This document shows positions 28,423 to 37,440 of a stretch of 64,000 bases of DNA, piece after piece; position 1 is the stretch's first letter; every line of letters starts with the position of its first letter. Made by a program: the position numbers and the translations under genes. The notes below the pieces were generated by a model that saw only the letters and a list, made by a program, of their open reading frames with translations, had not been told where the DNA came from and made no database searches. The stretch covers positions 1 through 64,000 of the forward strand of contig CAYSLJ010000005.1 in the NCBI GenBank assembly GCA_964431735.1, in the 5' to 3' direction. Origin of the DNA: CALARM01 sp964431735 (GTDB taxonomy: Bacteria; Vulcanimicrobiota; SpSt-956; JAKJGF01).

Positions 28423-29376
28423 TCAGAAAAATTTATCTTTACTCAAAATATCTTTTAACTTATCGAGGGATTTCTTTATTAATCTTGAAACATGTTTCTG
28501 AGAAACACCCAGTTTTTTTGCAATTTCTATCTGTGTAAGATCTTTATAAAAGAAAAGGAATATAGCATCTTTTTCCAGTATTTTTAATTGTTCTATTGCC
28601 TGTATAATAGCAATTCTATCTTCTACCGGTAATTTAAACGTAACATAACGCTGACTTTTTATGCGATCAATAAGAGGAAAATTAAAATTCTCTGTTTCCC
28701 TGTCAGATTTTGTTCCGTCAAGAGACGTTATCTTAAAGCTATCTACTGCCTTTAATATTTCACTTATACCTTCCTCTTTTATGTTACAGAAACCGGCTAT
28801 TTCAGGAAGCGTCGGAGGGCGACCCAGTTCCCGGGTCAGTTCTTCTATTGCTTTTATTATCTGTACATATATGCTCTGAATCCATCTTGGTCTTTTTATA
28901 ATACTGCTCTTATCCCTCAAATAATGTCTTATTTCACCACGAATTTTATGTGTGGCATAGGTGCTGAACTTTACATTTTTTTCACTGTCATATCCGTCAA
29001 CAGCTTTAATGAGACCTATATAACCTACCTGAATTAAATCATCTATAGTTTCTCCGCTGTCCTGATAATTTTTAGCGATATATCTTACAAGACTGAAATT
29101 ATTCAATACTATCTGGTGACGGAGTTCTATATTCTTCGTCTGACTATATTTTTTTAAAAGGTCGGCATTCATATATTCATTGGTAAAATTTTCACCGACA
29201 AAATTTTCACTGACAAAACTATCATTTTCTTCATCAGATAAATCATCATGATCTTCATCAGCAAAGCCTTCTTCTCCATGTATATCACTATTTTCATCAA
29301 CACTTCCATATTGTTTTTCAACGTTAAGCTCATCATGGTCATATTTATTATTTGAAGGAAAATTTTCAGATGTCAT
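28423..29376 (-). CDS. Sigma-70-family factor (FliA/SigB/SigF-like) with acidic N terminus
   Basis: The 317-residue protein has region 2 (DDLIQVGYIGLIKAVDGYD, FSTYATHKIRGEIRHYLRD), region 3 (GRPPTLPEIAG) and region 4 (DLTQIEIAKKLGVSQKHVSRL), the layout of the FliA/SigB/SigF/WhiG group. Residues 1-70 form an unusual, very acidic extension (DDLSDEENDS and similar) that could interact with an anti-sigma factor or RNA polymerase. The ATG at 29376 has GGGAGA upstream. It sits between pilC and pilA in the pilus cluster, so pilin control is an attractive but unproven role. No anti-sigma gene is adjacent. Confidence 0.93.
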   Translation of the reverse strand: MTSENFPSNNKYDHDELNVEKQYGSVDENSDIHGEEGFADEDHDDLSDEENDSFVSENFVGENFTNEYMNADLLKKYSQTKNIELRHQIVLNNFSLVRYIAKNYQDSGETIDDLIQVGYIGLIKAVDGYDSEKNVKFSTYATHKIRGEIRHYLRDKSSIIKRPRWIQSIYVQIIKAIEELTRELGRPPTLPEIAGFCNIKEEGISEILKAVDSFKITSLDGTKSDRETENFNFPLIDRIKSQRYVTFKLPVEDRIAIIQAIEQLKILEKDAIFLFFYKDLTQIEIAKKLGVSQKHVSRLIKKSLDKLKDILSKDKFF

Positions 29377-29422
29377 AGTTCTCCCGGATAAATCATTGTT
29401 AGTTTTTATAAATTAATATATA

Positions 29423-29552
29423 TTTCGTGACGCGTAACGCTTCACGCGAGGACTACATAACAGGTAGAGTATTTTACAAAATTTAGAAAATCTATAGTGA
29501 GCAGGGAATGGTAAGTAGTGCTCAACATAGTCACTCACTACTCACCACTCAC
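29423..29552. repeat. GTRACGC array followed by a CACTACT/CACTATT tract
   Basis: A short, slightly broken GTRACGC array (29423-29453, ending GCGAGGAC) and a tract of ACTCACT-type units (29513-29552) occupy the spacer between the sigma factor and pilC. Confidence 0.8.
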
Positions 29553-29573
29553 TATTCAGATGCTTATTTTAAA

Positions 29574-29599
29574 CAAAAAAATAGGGCAAATATAGCCCT
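29574..29599 (-). terminator. Rho-independent terminator after pilC
   Basis: On the minus strand AGGGC and GCCCT form a stem around TATATTT, followed by ATTTTTTT. It closes the pilBTC operon. Confidence 0.88.
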
Positions 29600-29647
29600 G
29601 CTGTTTACTCTGACATTACATCAAAGAATTTTTACATAAAAATAAAT

Positions 29648-30874
29648 TTATTTAATAGTTCCAATAAGCTGATACATAGGCATAAATACTGAAATTACAA
29701 TAAAACCTACTATACCACCCATACCGACTATCATAATAGGTTCTAACATAGATGTGAGGGATTCCAGCATAAACTCTACTTCTGTATCATAAAAATCAGA
29801 AACCTTTGAAAGCATAGCATCCAAATTACCTGTTTCTTCTCCGACTGCTACCATCTGTGTAACCATAGGAGGAAACAGACCGCTCATACCAAGAGGACCT
29901 GCTATACTTTCACCTTCACGTATACTTTCTCTTACTTTTATTACTGTTTGAGCTATAATTTCATTACCTGAGGCCTTTCCTACAATTTCCAATGATTGCA
30001 TGATAGGTACACCGCTGCTGAGTAATGTACCGAGAGTACGACAGAATCTTGAGATAGCAACCTTTTTATTCAACATACCAAATATAGGCACACGAAGTTT
30101 AAGCATATCATACTGCATTCTACCTGCCTGAGTTTTAACATATTGATTGAATACAACTACCAGGACTATTACAAGTAAAATCACAGGCCCCACAACCAGA
30201 GGATTTCTTGCTCCTTTTGTAACACCTATTAATATTTTAGTGGGAAGAGGTAAGGCCAGATCCATACCTTCGAATAAATCTACAAAGGTCGGTAATATAT
30301 AAGTAACCAGGAAAAATACTATAGCCATAGCCATAATCAAAATTACAACCGGGTAAGTCATTGCTGATTTAACTTTTTTAGCCAGTTTTAAATCAGCTTC
30401 AAGGAAATTGGCAAGTCTGTTCAGAACAGTATCCAATACACCACCCATTTCACCTGCTTTTACCATACTTATATAGAGAGTAGAAAAAACATGAGGGTAT
30501 TTGCCAAGTGCATTGGATAAAGTAGAACCGCCTTCTACATCTTTTCTCACTGCTATGAGAACTTCCTGCAACTTTTTATCTTCAGTCTGCTGGGACAGAA
30601 TATCGAGACATCTGACCATAGCAAGACCGGCATTAATCATAGTTGCAAATTGACGGCTAAAAATCGTGAGGGACTGCTGATTTACTCTTCTGAATCTATC
30701 AACATAAGCAAGTAAATCAGTTTGAACATTGCTTGAAGAACGTTCTGTAATACTTTTGACAGTATAACGCATTTCTCTCAACTTGTTAATAACAACACGT
30801 TGATTCTCTGCATCAATAGTGCCTTTTACCATTTTCCCCTCAGAATCAATAGCCTCATAGAGAAATGTTGGCAT
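29648..30874 (-). CDS. pilC: Type IV pilus inner-membrane platform protein PilC
   Basis: The 408-residue protein has two GspF/PilC repeats (about 65-190 and 270-395) with LTIFSRQFATMINAGL and VAISRFCRTLGTLLSSGVPI as the repeated signatures. Three membrane segments lie near 168-195, 222-245 and 378-400. PilC is the platform rotated by PilB/PilT to add or remove pilins. It is the last gene of pilB-pilT-pilC and has a terminator after it. Confidence 0.96.
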   Translation of the reverse strand: MPTFLYEAIDSEGKMVKGTIDAENQRVVINKLREMRYTVKSITERSSSNVQTDLLAYVDRFRRVNQQSLTIFSRQFATMINAGLAMVRCLDILSQQTEDKKLQEVLIAVRKDVEGGSTLSNALGKYPHVFSTLYISMVKAGEMGGVLDTVLNRLANFLEADLKLAKKVKSAMTYPVVILIMAMAIVFFLVTYILPTFVDLFEGMDLALPLPTKILIGVTKGARNPLVVGPVILLVIVLVVVFNQYVKTQAGRMQYDMLKLRVPIFGMLNKKVAISRFCRTLGTLLSSGVPIMQSLEIVGKASGNEIIAQTVIKVRESIREGESIAGPLGMSGLFPPMVTQMVAVGEETGNLDAMLSKVSDFYDTEVEFMLESLTSMLEPIMIVGMGGIVGFIVISVFMPMYQLIGTIK

Positions 30875-31081
30875 AATTTCACCCCTTTCTAAACTTCAGT
30901 GTACTGACCAACTATAATGAAACCTAAAATTAATAATATCCACCACATTGATATATAACTGCTCTCAAATACACAGAATGTGCCTGTATTAAAGCACTTC
31001 TATCGTACGAAAGCCAGTTCTACACCTCCTTTACAATTTTTTATATATAAATCTATCCCCGCGCAAAAGTAATGTAACAGA

Positions 31082-32164
31082 TTAAAGAGCATCAATTAAT
31101 CTCCTTAATTCCTCACGATGAGTGGTTCTGTTCATAGCCTCTTCATAATTTATCTGCTGTGTTTTATAAAGCTCCAGCAGTGACTGTTCCATAGTCTGCA
31201 TTCTATATTTTGCTCCCGTCTGTATGGCATTATATATTTGATGAGTTTTACCTTCTCTTATTAAATTTCTTATACCGGGAGTAACTACCATAATTTCAAT
31301 AGCAGGCACACGGCCTATACCGCTGGAATGAGGGACAAGTTGTTGAGAAACGACAGCCTGTATAACACTGGCAAGCTGAATTTTTATCTGCTGCTGCTGA
31401 TATGGCGGAAATACATCGATAATTCTGTCCACTGTCTGAGAAGCATCTGATGTATGTAAAGTAGTCAGTACAAGATGACCTGTTTCTGCAGCAGTAATAG
31501 TAAGGGCAATAGACTCTAAATCTCTCATTTCACCGACCAGTATAACATCAGGATCTTCACGAAGAACAGAACGAAGTGCATTTGTCCATGCCTGGGTATC
31601 ATGGCCTAATTCTCTCTGATTTACCATAGATTTTTTATGAGGATGAATGTATTCTATAGGGTCTTCTACTGTAACAACATGGCAAGCTCTATTACTGTTT
31701 ATCTGATCGATCATGCAGGCAAGAGTTGTTGATTTACCTACACCGGTAGGGCCTGTCACAAGAATCAAGCCCTGATGCAACCCGGTAAGTTCATCCAGAA
31801 CCTGAGGCAAATTCAATTCTTCACGGCTTGGCACAGTCTCAGGTATAGCTCTCAATGCAGCAGAAACACATCCACGCTGCCTGAAAACATTGATTCTAAA
31901 TCTGCAATATCCCTGTAAGCCATGGGACAAATCCAGTTCCCAGTTCTTTTCAAAAACTTCTTTCTGTTTATCATTGAGTATGCTGTATATCAGGCGCTTT
32001 GTATCCTGAGCCCGTAACCGTGGAAACTCGGTAGGCACAAGTCTGCCGCTTACTCGCAATGTAGGAGGCAGGCCTACTGTAAGATGAAGATCTGAAGATC
32101 CTCTTTCAATAGCAATTTTCATCAAATCAGCCATTCCAAAATTAGCCAGGTCTGCCATAATCAA
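31082..32164 (-). CDS. pilT: Pilus retraction ATPase PilT
   Basis: This 360-residue ATPase has Walker A GPTGVGKSTTL, the Asp box TVEDPIEYIH, Walker B DVILVGEMRDLESI, the His box and the PilT-specific AIEIMVVTPGIRNLIREGK near the C terminus. It powers retraction for twitching motility or DNA uptake. The TTG at 32164 follows the pilB stop directly and has GAGGAG six bases upstream, so it is preferred over the ATG at 32158. Confidence 0.96.
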   Translation of the reverse strand: MIMADLANFGMADLMKIAIERGSSDLHLTVGLPPTLRVSGRLVPTEFPRLRAQDTKRLIYSILNDKQKEVFEKNWELDLSHGLQGYCRFRINVFRQRGCVSAALRAIPETVPSREELNLPQVLDELTGLHQGLILVTGPTGVGKSTTLACMIDQINSNRACHVVTVEDPIEYIHPHKKSMVNQRELGHDTQAWTNALRSVLREDPDVILVGEMRDLESIALTITAAETGHLVLTTLHTSDASQTVDRIIDVFPPYQQQQIKIQLASVIQAVVSQQLVPHSSGIGRVPAIEIMVVTPGIRNLIREGKTHQIYNAIQTGAKYRMQTMEQSLLELYKTQQINYEEAMNRTTHREELRRLIDAL

Positions 32165-33898
32165 TTACATCTCCTCTCCTACATAAACGACTCTCAGACA
32201 TTCTTCTATAGTAGTGGTACCTTCCAGAACTTTACGTAATCCATCTTCCTGGAGAGTAACCATACCGTTTTCTATGGCTGCATCCTTTACTTCTATTGTA
32301 GGAGCATTTCTCAGGATGAGAGGACGAACGTTTTCATTTACCGTCATCATTTCATAAATACCGCTTCTGCCTTTATATCCTGTGCCCTTGCAGTGGTCAC
32401 AACCTCTTCCGTGATAGAAGACTATATTTGTGTCTGCAAGGTTAAGACCGAATTTCGCAACAGCTTCTTCGGGAGGAGTATAGGCTTCACGGCAGTTTGG
32501 ACATATTCTTCTTACAAGCCTCTGGGCAATTACTCCTACAAGAGCAGATGCAACGAGGAAGGGCTCTATTCCCATATCTATAAGACGGGTTATGGCACCT
32601 GCAGCATCATTTGTATGGAGGGTACTCAATACAAGATGGCCTGTAAGAGCAGATTCTATGGCAATCTGCGCTGTTTCACCGTCGCGTATCTCACCGACCA
32701 TTATAATATCAGGATCCTGACGGAGGAAACTTCTCAATGCCGCAGCAAAGGTAAGTCCTGCTTTCGGATTTATCTGAACCTGATTTATGCCGGGAAGCTG
32801 GTATTCAACAGGATCTTCTACTGTACATATATTATCTTCAGATGTATTTAACATGTTCAGTGCAGTATAAAGAGTAGTAGATTTTCCGCTTCCTGTAGGG
32901 CCTGTAACAAGGATCATGCCATAAGGTTTAAATACAAGATCTTCAAATACTGCCCTCGTGTCAGGCATAAGTCCCAGTTTGTCAAGGCCTATCATAACGG
33001 CGCTTTTATCCAGAATACGCATAACTACCTTTTCTCCGTGAACAGTGGGAAGGGTTGATACACGAAGGTCATATTCTTTATTATCATGCTTTAAATGTAT
33101 TTTACCGTCCTGAGGAATTCTTCTTTCTGCAATATCCAGGCTTGCCATAATCTTTATACGGGATATCATGGGAGCCTGAATATGTTTCGGAGGTGACATA
33201 ACTTCATGAAGTACACCGTCTATTCTGTATCTTACACATACGTTTTTTACTCTCGGTTCTATGTGAATATCACTTGCTTTATCGTTTATTGCCTGGGTAA
33301 TAATCAGGTTAACAACTCTTACGATAGGAGCTTCATCTACAAGTTCTTTCAATTTGTCAAGTTCTAGTTCTTCTTCCTCATCAAGCTGTTCCAGATCACC
33401 GAAATCAGAAAGAGCTATATCCTGAACTGTTTCATGGACTTCTGCCAGGTCAGTTACACCAAACTGTTTGTTTATAGCTCTCATTATACTTTCTTCTGTA
33501 GAAATCATAGGTTCTATATCGAAACCAGTAATAAGTCTTATATCATCAATAGCAAATACGTTTAATGGATCAACCATTGCAAGAGCCAGTTTATTATTTT
33601 CCTGTCCTACCGGTATAACTTTATATCTCTGAGCGAGATGCTCCGGTATTGCACGGGCAAGTTCAGGATCAATTTCCACTTCATCAAGATCAATGAAAGG
33701 AACACCCATTTCCTTACCGATTACTTCAGTAACTTCCTTTTCCGTTACATATCCCAGACTGATTATAATTTTCTCAAGGGACTCATTACTGTTTTTTTGC
33801 TGTTCAATTGCTTTTTCTAATTGCCTCGGAGTTATTAGACCTTCTTCAAGTAACATTTCAGCTATATCTTTACTTGAAGCGCTTGAAGGGGTTATCAT
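32165..33898 (-). CDS. pilB: Pilus extension ATPase PilB
   Basis: The 577-residue protein has the N-terminal GspE domain (about 10-150), then the ATPase core with Walker A GPTGSGKSTTL, Asp box TVEDPVEYQLPG, Walker B DIIMVGEIRDGETA and the tetracysteine zinc site CPNCREAY ... CDHCKGTGY that separates PilB/GspE from PilT. It drives pilus polymerisation. The ATG at 33898 has GAGGTGA upstream, and a good promoter lies about 40 bases before it. Confidence 0.96.
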   Translation of the reverse strand: MITPSSASSKDIAEMLLEEGLITPRQLEKAIEQQKNSNESLEKIIISLGYVTEKEVTEVIGKEMGVPFIDLDEVEIDPELARAIPEHLAQRYKVIPVGQENNKLALAMVDPLNVFAIDDIRLITGFDIEPMISTEESIMRAINKQFGVTDLAEVHETVQDIALSDFGDLEQLDEEEELELDKLKELVDEAPIVRVVNLIITQAINDKASDIHIEPRVKNVCVRYRIDGVLHEVMSPPKHIQAPMISRIKIMASLDIAERRIPQDGKIHLKHDNKEYDLRVSTLPTVHGEKVVMRILDKSAVMIGLDKLGLMPDTRAVFEDLVFKPYGMILVTGPTGSGKSTTLYTALNMLNTSEDNICTVEDPVEYQLPGINQVQINPKAGLTFAAALRSFLRQDPDIIMVGEIRDGETAQIAIESALTGHLVLSTLHTNDAAGAITRLIDMGIEPFLVASALVGVIAQRLVRRICPNCREAYTPPEEAVAKFGLNLADTNIVFYHGRGCDHCKGTGYKGRSGIYEMMTVNENVRPLILRNAPTIEVKDAAIENGMVTLQEDGLRKVLEGTTTIEECLRVVYVGEEM

Positions 33899-33933
33899 TA
33901 ATTGTTCACCTCACAAATTTTATCAATAATATT

Positions 33934-33962
33934 ATTATACCAGGCATCAATCATAAGAGCAA
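33934..33962 (-). promoter_or_regulatory. Promoter for pilBTC
   Basis: On the minus strand the -35 box is TTGCTC (33957-33962) and the -10 box TATAAT (33934-33939) with 17-base spacing. A TGG just before the -10 gives an extended -10 (TGnTATAAT). Confidence 0.78.
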
Positions 33963-34104
33963 TACTTACTCACTCTTAAAAATACAGAGTAATAATGGAT
34001 ATTACTAAAAACCTGACTTCTAAATATATATGACGCATCATAATTCTACAATCTTCAGGATAATCCTTCTAGTATAAAAATAAAAAAATCCTTTCTTTAT
34101 CACA

Positions 34105-34617
34105 TTATAATTCAGGGAAAAATCCTCTCCTTTTAAGTAAATAAATAGCCATTTTTTCAAATTGTCTCATTATTCTGGTAGTAAAAAATTCTCTTTTCTT
34201 AACAGGTGTGACAAGAATTGTCATAATACCGGTTCTATTGCCGCCCAGAATATCGGTAAAAATCTGATCGCCTATTACAACAGACCCTTCTATATTGCCA
34301 TCCATCAATTTCAATCCTCTGAAAAAGCCACCTTTACATGGTTTTCCTGCATAATATATAAATGGCAAACCAAGTTTCTCAGACAAAAATTTGACTCTTT
34401 TACCTGAAGCATTTGATACTATACACATCTTGAACCCTGATGCAATAACTTTCTCTACCCATTCTACCACTTCAGAAGAAAAAGTAATCTCACCCCATGG
34501 AAGAAGTGTATTATCAAGATCTATCATTATGTAACTGTAACCCTGTTCTTTGAGCTTCTCTGTATCTATATCCTTAACAGATTTTACATACATATTGGGA
34601 CACAGAAGTTTTAACAT
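34105..34617 (-). CDS. yqeG: YqeG-family HAD phosphatase
   Basis: HAD motif I is MIDLDNTLLPW, motif II is VSNASG, the motif III lysine is in AGKPCKGGF, and motif IV is VIGDQIFTDILGG; the lengths fit the YqeG/GEP4 family (about 170 residues). Members are predicted phosphatases related to the phosphatidylglycerophosphate phosphatase GEP4. I place the start at ATG 34617 (MLKLLCPNMYV). The frame continues upstream to a GTG at 34662, but those 15 codons are GTGAAWA heptad sequence. Neither start has a strong ribosome binding site. Confidence 0.85.
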   Translation of the reverse strand: MLKLLCPNMYVKSVKDIDTEKLKEQGYSYIMIDLDNTLLPWGEITFSSEVVEWVEKVIASGFKMCIVSNASGKRVKFLSEKLGLPFIYYAGKPCKGGFFRGLKLMDGNIEGSVVIGDQIFTDILGGNRTGIMTILVTPVKKREFFTTRIMRQFEKMAIYLLKRRGFFPEL

Positions 34618-34622
34618 CTTAT

Positions 34623-34685
34623 AAGTGAAAAGTGAAAAGTGAAAAGGAATATTTCTATTCACTATTCACTTTTCACTCTTCACTG
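34623..34685. repeat. Convergent GTGAAWA hairpin array
   Basis: About three GTGAAAA units face three to four TTCACTW units across a short loop, between mltG and yqeG. The array reaches into the mltG 3' end: the stop region lies in the TTCACTCTTCACTG part. Confidence 0.85.
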
Positions 34686-35689
34686 TTTCTATACTCCTCT
34701 ACTGCTTTTTGATGTTCTTCAAAGGTTTTGCTGAATTTATGTCTTCCCTCTCCCTTTACAACATAGTAAAGATAATCTACAGAAGCAGGATAAAGGGCTG
34801 CTTTTATGGAAGGCAATCCGGGATTTGCAATTGGCCCGGGAGGAAGACCTTTATATTTATATGTATTATAAGGACTTTCTATTTCTAAATCTTTGTATAA
34901 AAGAATCTCCTTTGGTTTATCAAATAAAAACTGTATCGTCGCATCACATTCAAGAAGCATATCCAGTTTAATTCTATTATAATATACTGCAGAAACAAGA
35001 GGTCTTTCGTCTTCAATCCTTGCTTCTCTCTCTACAAGTGAAGCAAGAACTATTATTTTATAAAAAGACAGTCCTCTTTTTTTTGCAATCTTCTCTGCAT
35101 TTGAAGGAACAACTTCTTCAAAACGTTTTACCATCTTTTCAATTATTTCGTGAGGAGTGCTATCCTTATAAACAGAGTAAGTGTCCGGAAAGAGAAAACC
35201 TTCCAGTGAATGTCCTTTCAGGAGATGAGTATATTTAAAATTTATACCTTTACCGGTTTTAACTATATCTAAAAATTCATGTTCGTCAACAGAACCCTTT
35301 TCTTTCAGTAGCCGCGCAATCTGCCTGGACGTAAAACCTTCCGGCACTGTAAAATCATATGTTTTTGCAGTCTGTCCTCTCTTAAGATGCTCTATTATTT
35401 CCATCATGGACATACCGGTATTAAGCGTATAATCACCGGCCTGAAGCTTATCACCTGTTTTAGTATGTTTTACAACCAGTTTAAATATAAAACTGCTCTT
35501 TACAAGTTCTTTATCTTCCAGCACAGAAGCAATATCTCCGGTAGAACTCCCCTGGGCTATAGAAACAGTTACATAGTGACCGTTCTTTTTAGAAGAAAAT
35601 ATTTGAAGATAGTTCAATACGGATCCTGTCACTAAAAATAACAGGACTATAACAAGAATTACATTGAATAAACGAAATAAAAATTTCAC
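34673..35689 (-). CDS. mltG: Endolytic murein transglycosylase MltG
   Basis: The 338-residue YceG-family protein has an N-terminal membrane anchor (LFNVILVIVLLFLVTGSVL), a LysM-like region (ISVTIPEG-type motif here as FTVPEGFTSRQIARLL) and the catalytic domain with LASLVEREA (catalytic Glu), VYYNRIKLDM, SPYNTYKYKGLPPGPIANPG and SIKAALYP. It cleaves nascent peptidoglycan and sets glycan strand length. The GTG at 35689 has GGGGG six bases upstream. Its C-terminal end runs into heptad sequence. Confidence 0.96.
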   Translation of the reverse strand: MKFLFRLFNVILVIVLLFLVTGSVLNYLQIFSSKKNGHYVTVSIAQGSSTGDIASVLEDKELVKSSFIFKLVVKHTKTGDKLQAGDYTLNTGMSMMEIIEHLKRGQTAKTYDFTVPEGFTSRQIARLLKEKGSVDEHEFLDIVKTGKGINFKYTHLLKGHSLEGFLFPDTYSVYKDSTPHEIIEKMVKRFEEVVPSNAEKIAKKRGLSFYKIIVLASLVEREARIEDERPLVSAVYYNRIKLDMLLECDATIQFLFDKPKEILLYKDLEIESPYNTYKYKGLPPGPIANPGLPSIKAALYPASVDYLYYVVKGEGRHKFSKTFEEHQKAVEEYRNSEE

Positions 35690-35692
35690 AGA

Positions 35693-37234
35693 TTACCCCC
35701 TTAAATTCGTAACGCGTAACGCGTTACGCGTCACGTCTCTTACCAGTTCTTCAAGAAAAACATGTCTTAACAAATCTGGATTTTCTTCGCTGCATGTTTC
35801 AAAATCATATCTGGCTTTTTTTACAGAACCTGTTCTGAACAGACAGATTCCTCTTCTGAGATAAACTTCACGCTCTGCCGAAGGTTCTTCTTTAATATAA
35901 ATATTGTAATAATTTATTGCTTTATGATTATGTCCTGCTTCATCAAAAGCTCTGGCTACATCTAAAAGTAAAGCCCTGTTACCGGTGTTATATGCATAAA
36001 CATTTTCAAGAGTATTTGCAGCAAGATTAAGCCTTCCTGTTTTTCTGTATATACTACAAAGCTCTCTGGCAAGCTCAATCTTTGTGATTTCCTGTTCGTG
36101 GGCTGTCCTGAGATACTTCTCCGTATTTTCCAGATCATTCATATCTTTATAGAGATAGGCGAGACATATCATTAAAGGAGGATAAAAAGGTTTTATCGAT
36201 AAAGCTTTCTGAAAAGCTTCTGTTGCTTCTTTTATCTGTTTTAATCTCACCCGGGAAAGACCTATTTCAGACCAGGCTTTCCATGTTCCCTTGCTTCGAT
36301 CCTGAAAAAAAAGAAGGTTACTGCAGTTTTCTATGGCATATTCAAACATAGTAATTGCACTCCGGCATTCACCCAGATTTCTAAGAGCCTCTCCCATATT
36401 AAAACAGGCTTCTGCCATAGAGGGGTCTTTAGAGATAGCCTTTTCCGACATTATTTTTGCTTCATTATAGCGACCGAGTTTATTCAAAATACCTGCATAA
36501 GTAGAAAAAAGACAGGGAAAATAAAAAAAACCGGAAGAACTATATTTTATGGCATAATCCAGATACTTAATAGCTTCATCATACCGGCAGAGAGACACAT
36601 ATTGTAAAGATATAAAAAAATAAAGAAAAGGATCCTTCGGATTTCTTTTTAAATTTCTGAGATATATATTCAAATCCCTCTTATATTTCTCTTTTACCGG
36701 ATGAAAGACATCTATATAGCCATAATGCCAGATTCTGATACCTGAATCTATTTCTTTAAAATTGAGCTTTCTGTCATTACATATAATTTTTTCCTGAACC
36801 ATTCCTTTAAATCTGAGGGAAGAGTGATTTGGAAACAATCTCATTACAGGCATCAGGCGAAAATCAGGTGTCACATCTTTATTCATATAAGTGAACTGTT
36901 CAAAATTAAAGCCCACAAAATCATTTCTGTCAATCAATTCTCTTACTTTATATTTCATCGGACTATCTATAAATTCATCTGCATCCAGTACAAGTATCCA
37001 TTTACCATTACATTTTTTCAGAGAAAAATTCCTTGCATCAGAAAAATTCTCATTCCATTTATAATGATATACAGATGCATTGAACTGTTCTGCCACTTCA
37101 ACAGTCTTATCGGTAGAGCCTGTATCTACAACAACTATTTCATCAACCAGGTCACGAACCTGGTTGAGACATGTATAAAGATTATATTGCTCATTTTTAA
37201 CTATCATCGCAAGACTTAAAGCCGGCTCAGACAT
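35693..37234 (-). CDS. GT2 glycosyltransferase with C-terminal TPRs
   Basis: From the ATG at 37234 (AGGAGG upstream) the protein has about 513 residues. The first 100 are a GT-A fold of the GT2 type: SLAMIVKNEQYNL, VDEIVVVDTGSTDKTVEVA, and the DxD region WILVLDADEFID. TPRs follow (about 200-490). The last 15 residues are encoded by a GTRACGC array, so the original stop has been replaced by repeat-derived sequence. It may glycosylate proteins, such as pilin or surface protein, or a glycan lipid; acceptor and donor are unknown. It is paralogous to the next gene upstream. Confidence 0.88.
   Translation of the reverse strand: MSEPALSLAMIVKNEQYNLYTCLNQVRDLVDEIVVVDTGSTDKTVEVAEQFNASVYHYKWNENFSDARNFSLKKCNGKWILVLDADEFIDSPMKYKVRELIDRNDFVGFNFEQFTYMNKDVTPDFRLMPVMRLFPNHSSLRFKGMVQEKIICNDRKLNFKEIDSGIRIWHYGYIDVFHPVKEKYKRDLNIYLRNLKRNPKDPFLYFFISLQYVSLCRYDEAIKYLDYAIKYSSSGFFYFPCLFSTYAGILNKLGRYNEAKIMSEKAISKDPSMAEACFNMGEALRNLGECRSAITMFEYAIENCSNLLFFQDRSKGTWKAWSEIGLSRVRLKQIKEATEAFQKALSIKPFYPPLMICLAYLYKDMNDLENTEKYLRTAHEQEITKIELARELCSIYRKTGRLNLAANTLENVYAYNTGNRALLLDVARAFDEAGHNHKAINYYNIYIKEEPSAEREVYLRRGICLFRTGSVKKARYDFETCSEENPDLLRHVFLEELVRDVTRNALRVTNLRG
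35705..35734. repeat. GTRACGC array inside the 3' end of a coding region
   Basis: About four heptads read in frame as the C-terminal tail of the GT2-TPR gene, a clear case of this repeat becoming coding sequence. Confidence 0.85.
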
Positions 37235-37259
37235 TTTATAGAAACCTCCTGTTATATTG

Positions 37260-37440
37260 TTATGCGTAATGCGTGATGCGTAAATAAATCCTGGAGTTAA
37301 ACTTTTCACTACTCACTATAATCGTGATGCGTAACGCGTGACGCGTGACGGGTAGAATTAACCCCGGTTACTACTATTTACTACTCACCCTTCACTTTTC
37401 ACTCTTCACGACTCACGACCCACGACTCACCATTCACTAA
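37260..37440. repeat. Three heptad classes between the two GT2 genes
   Basis: GTAATGC/GTGATGC units (37262-37282), a GTRACGC array ending in GGGTAGA (37322-37352), then CTTCACT/GACTCAC/GACCCAC units (37385-37437) fill the 202-base spacer. The last tract reaches the stop of the upstream GT2 gene. Confidence 0.85.
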
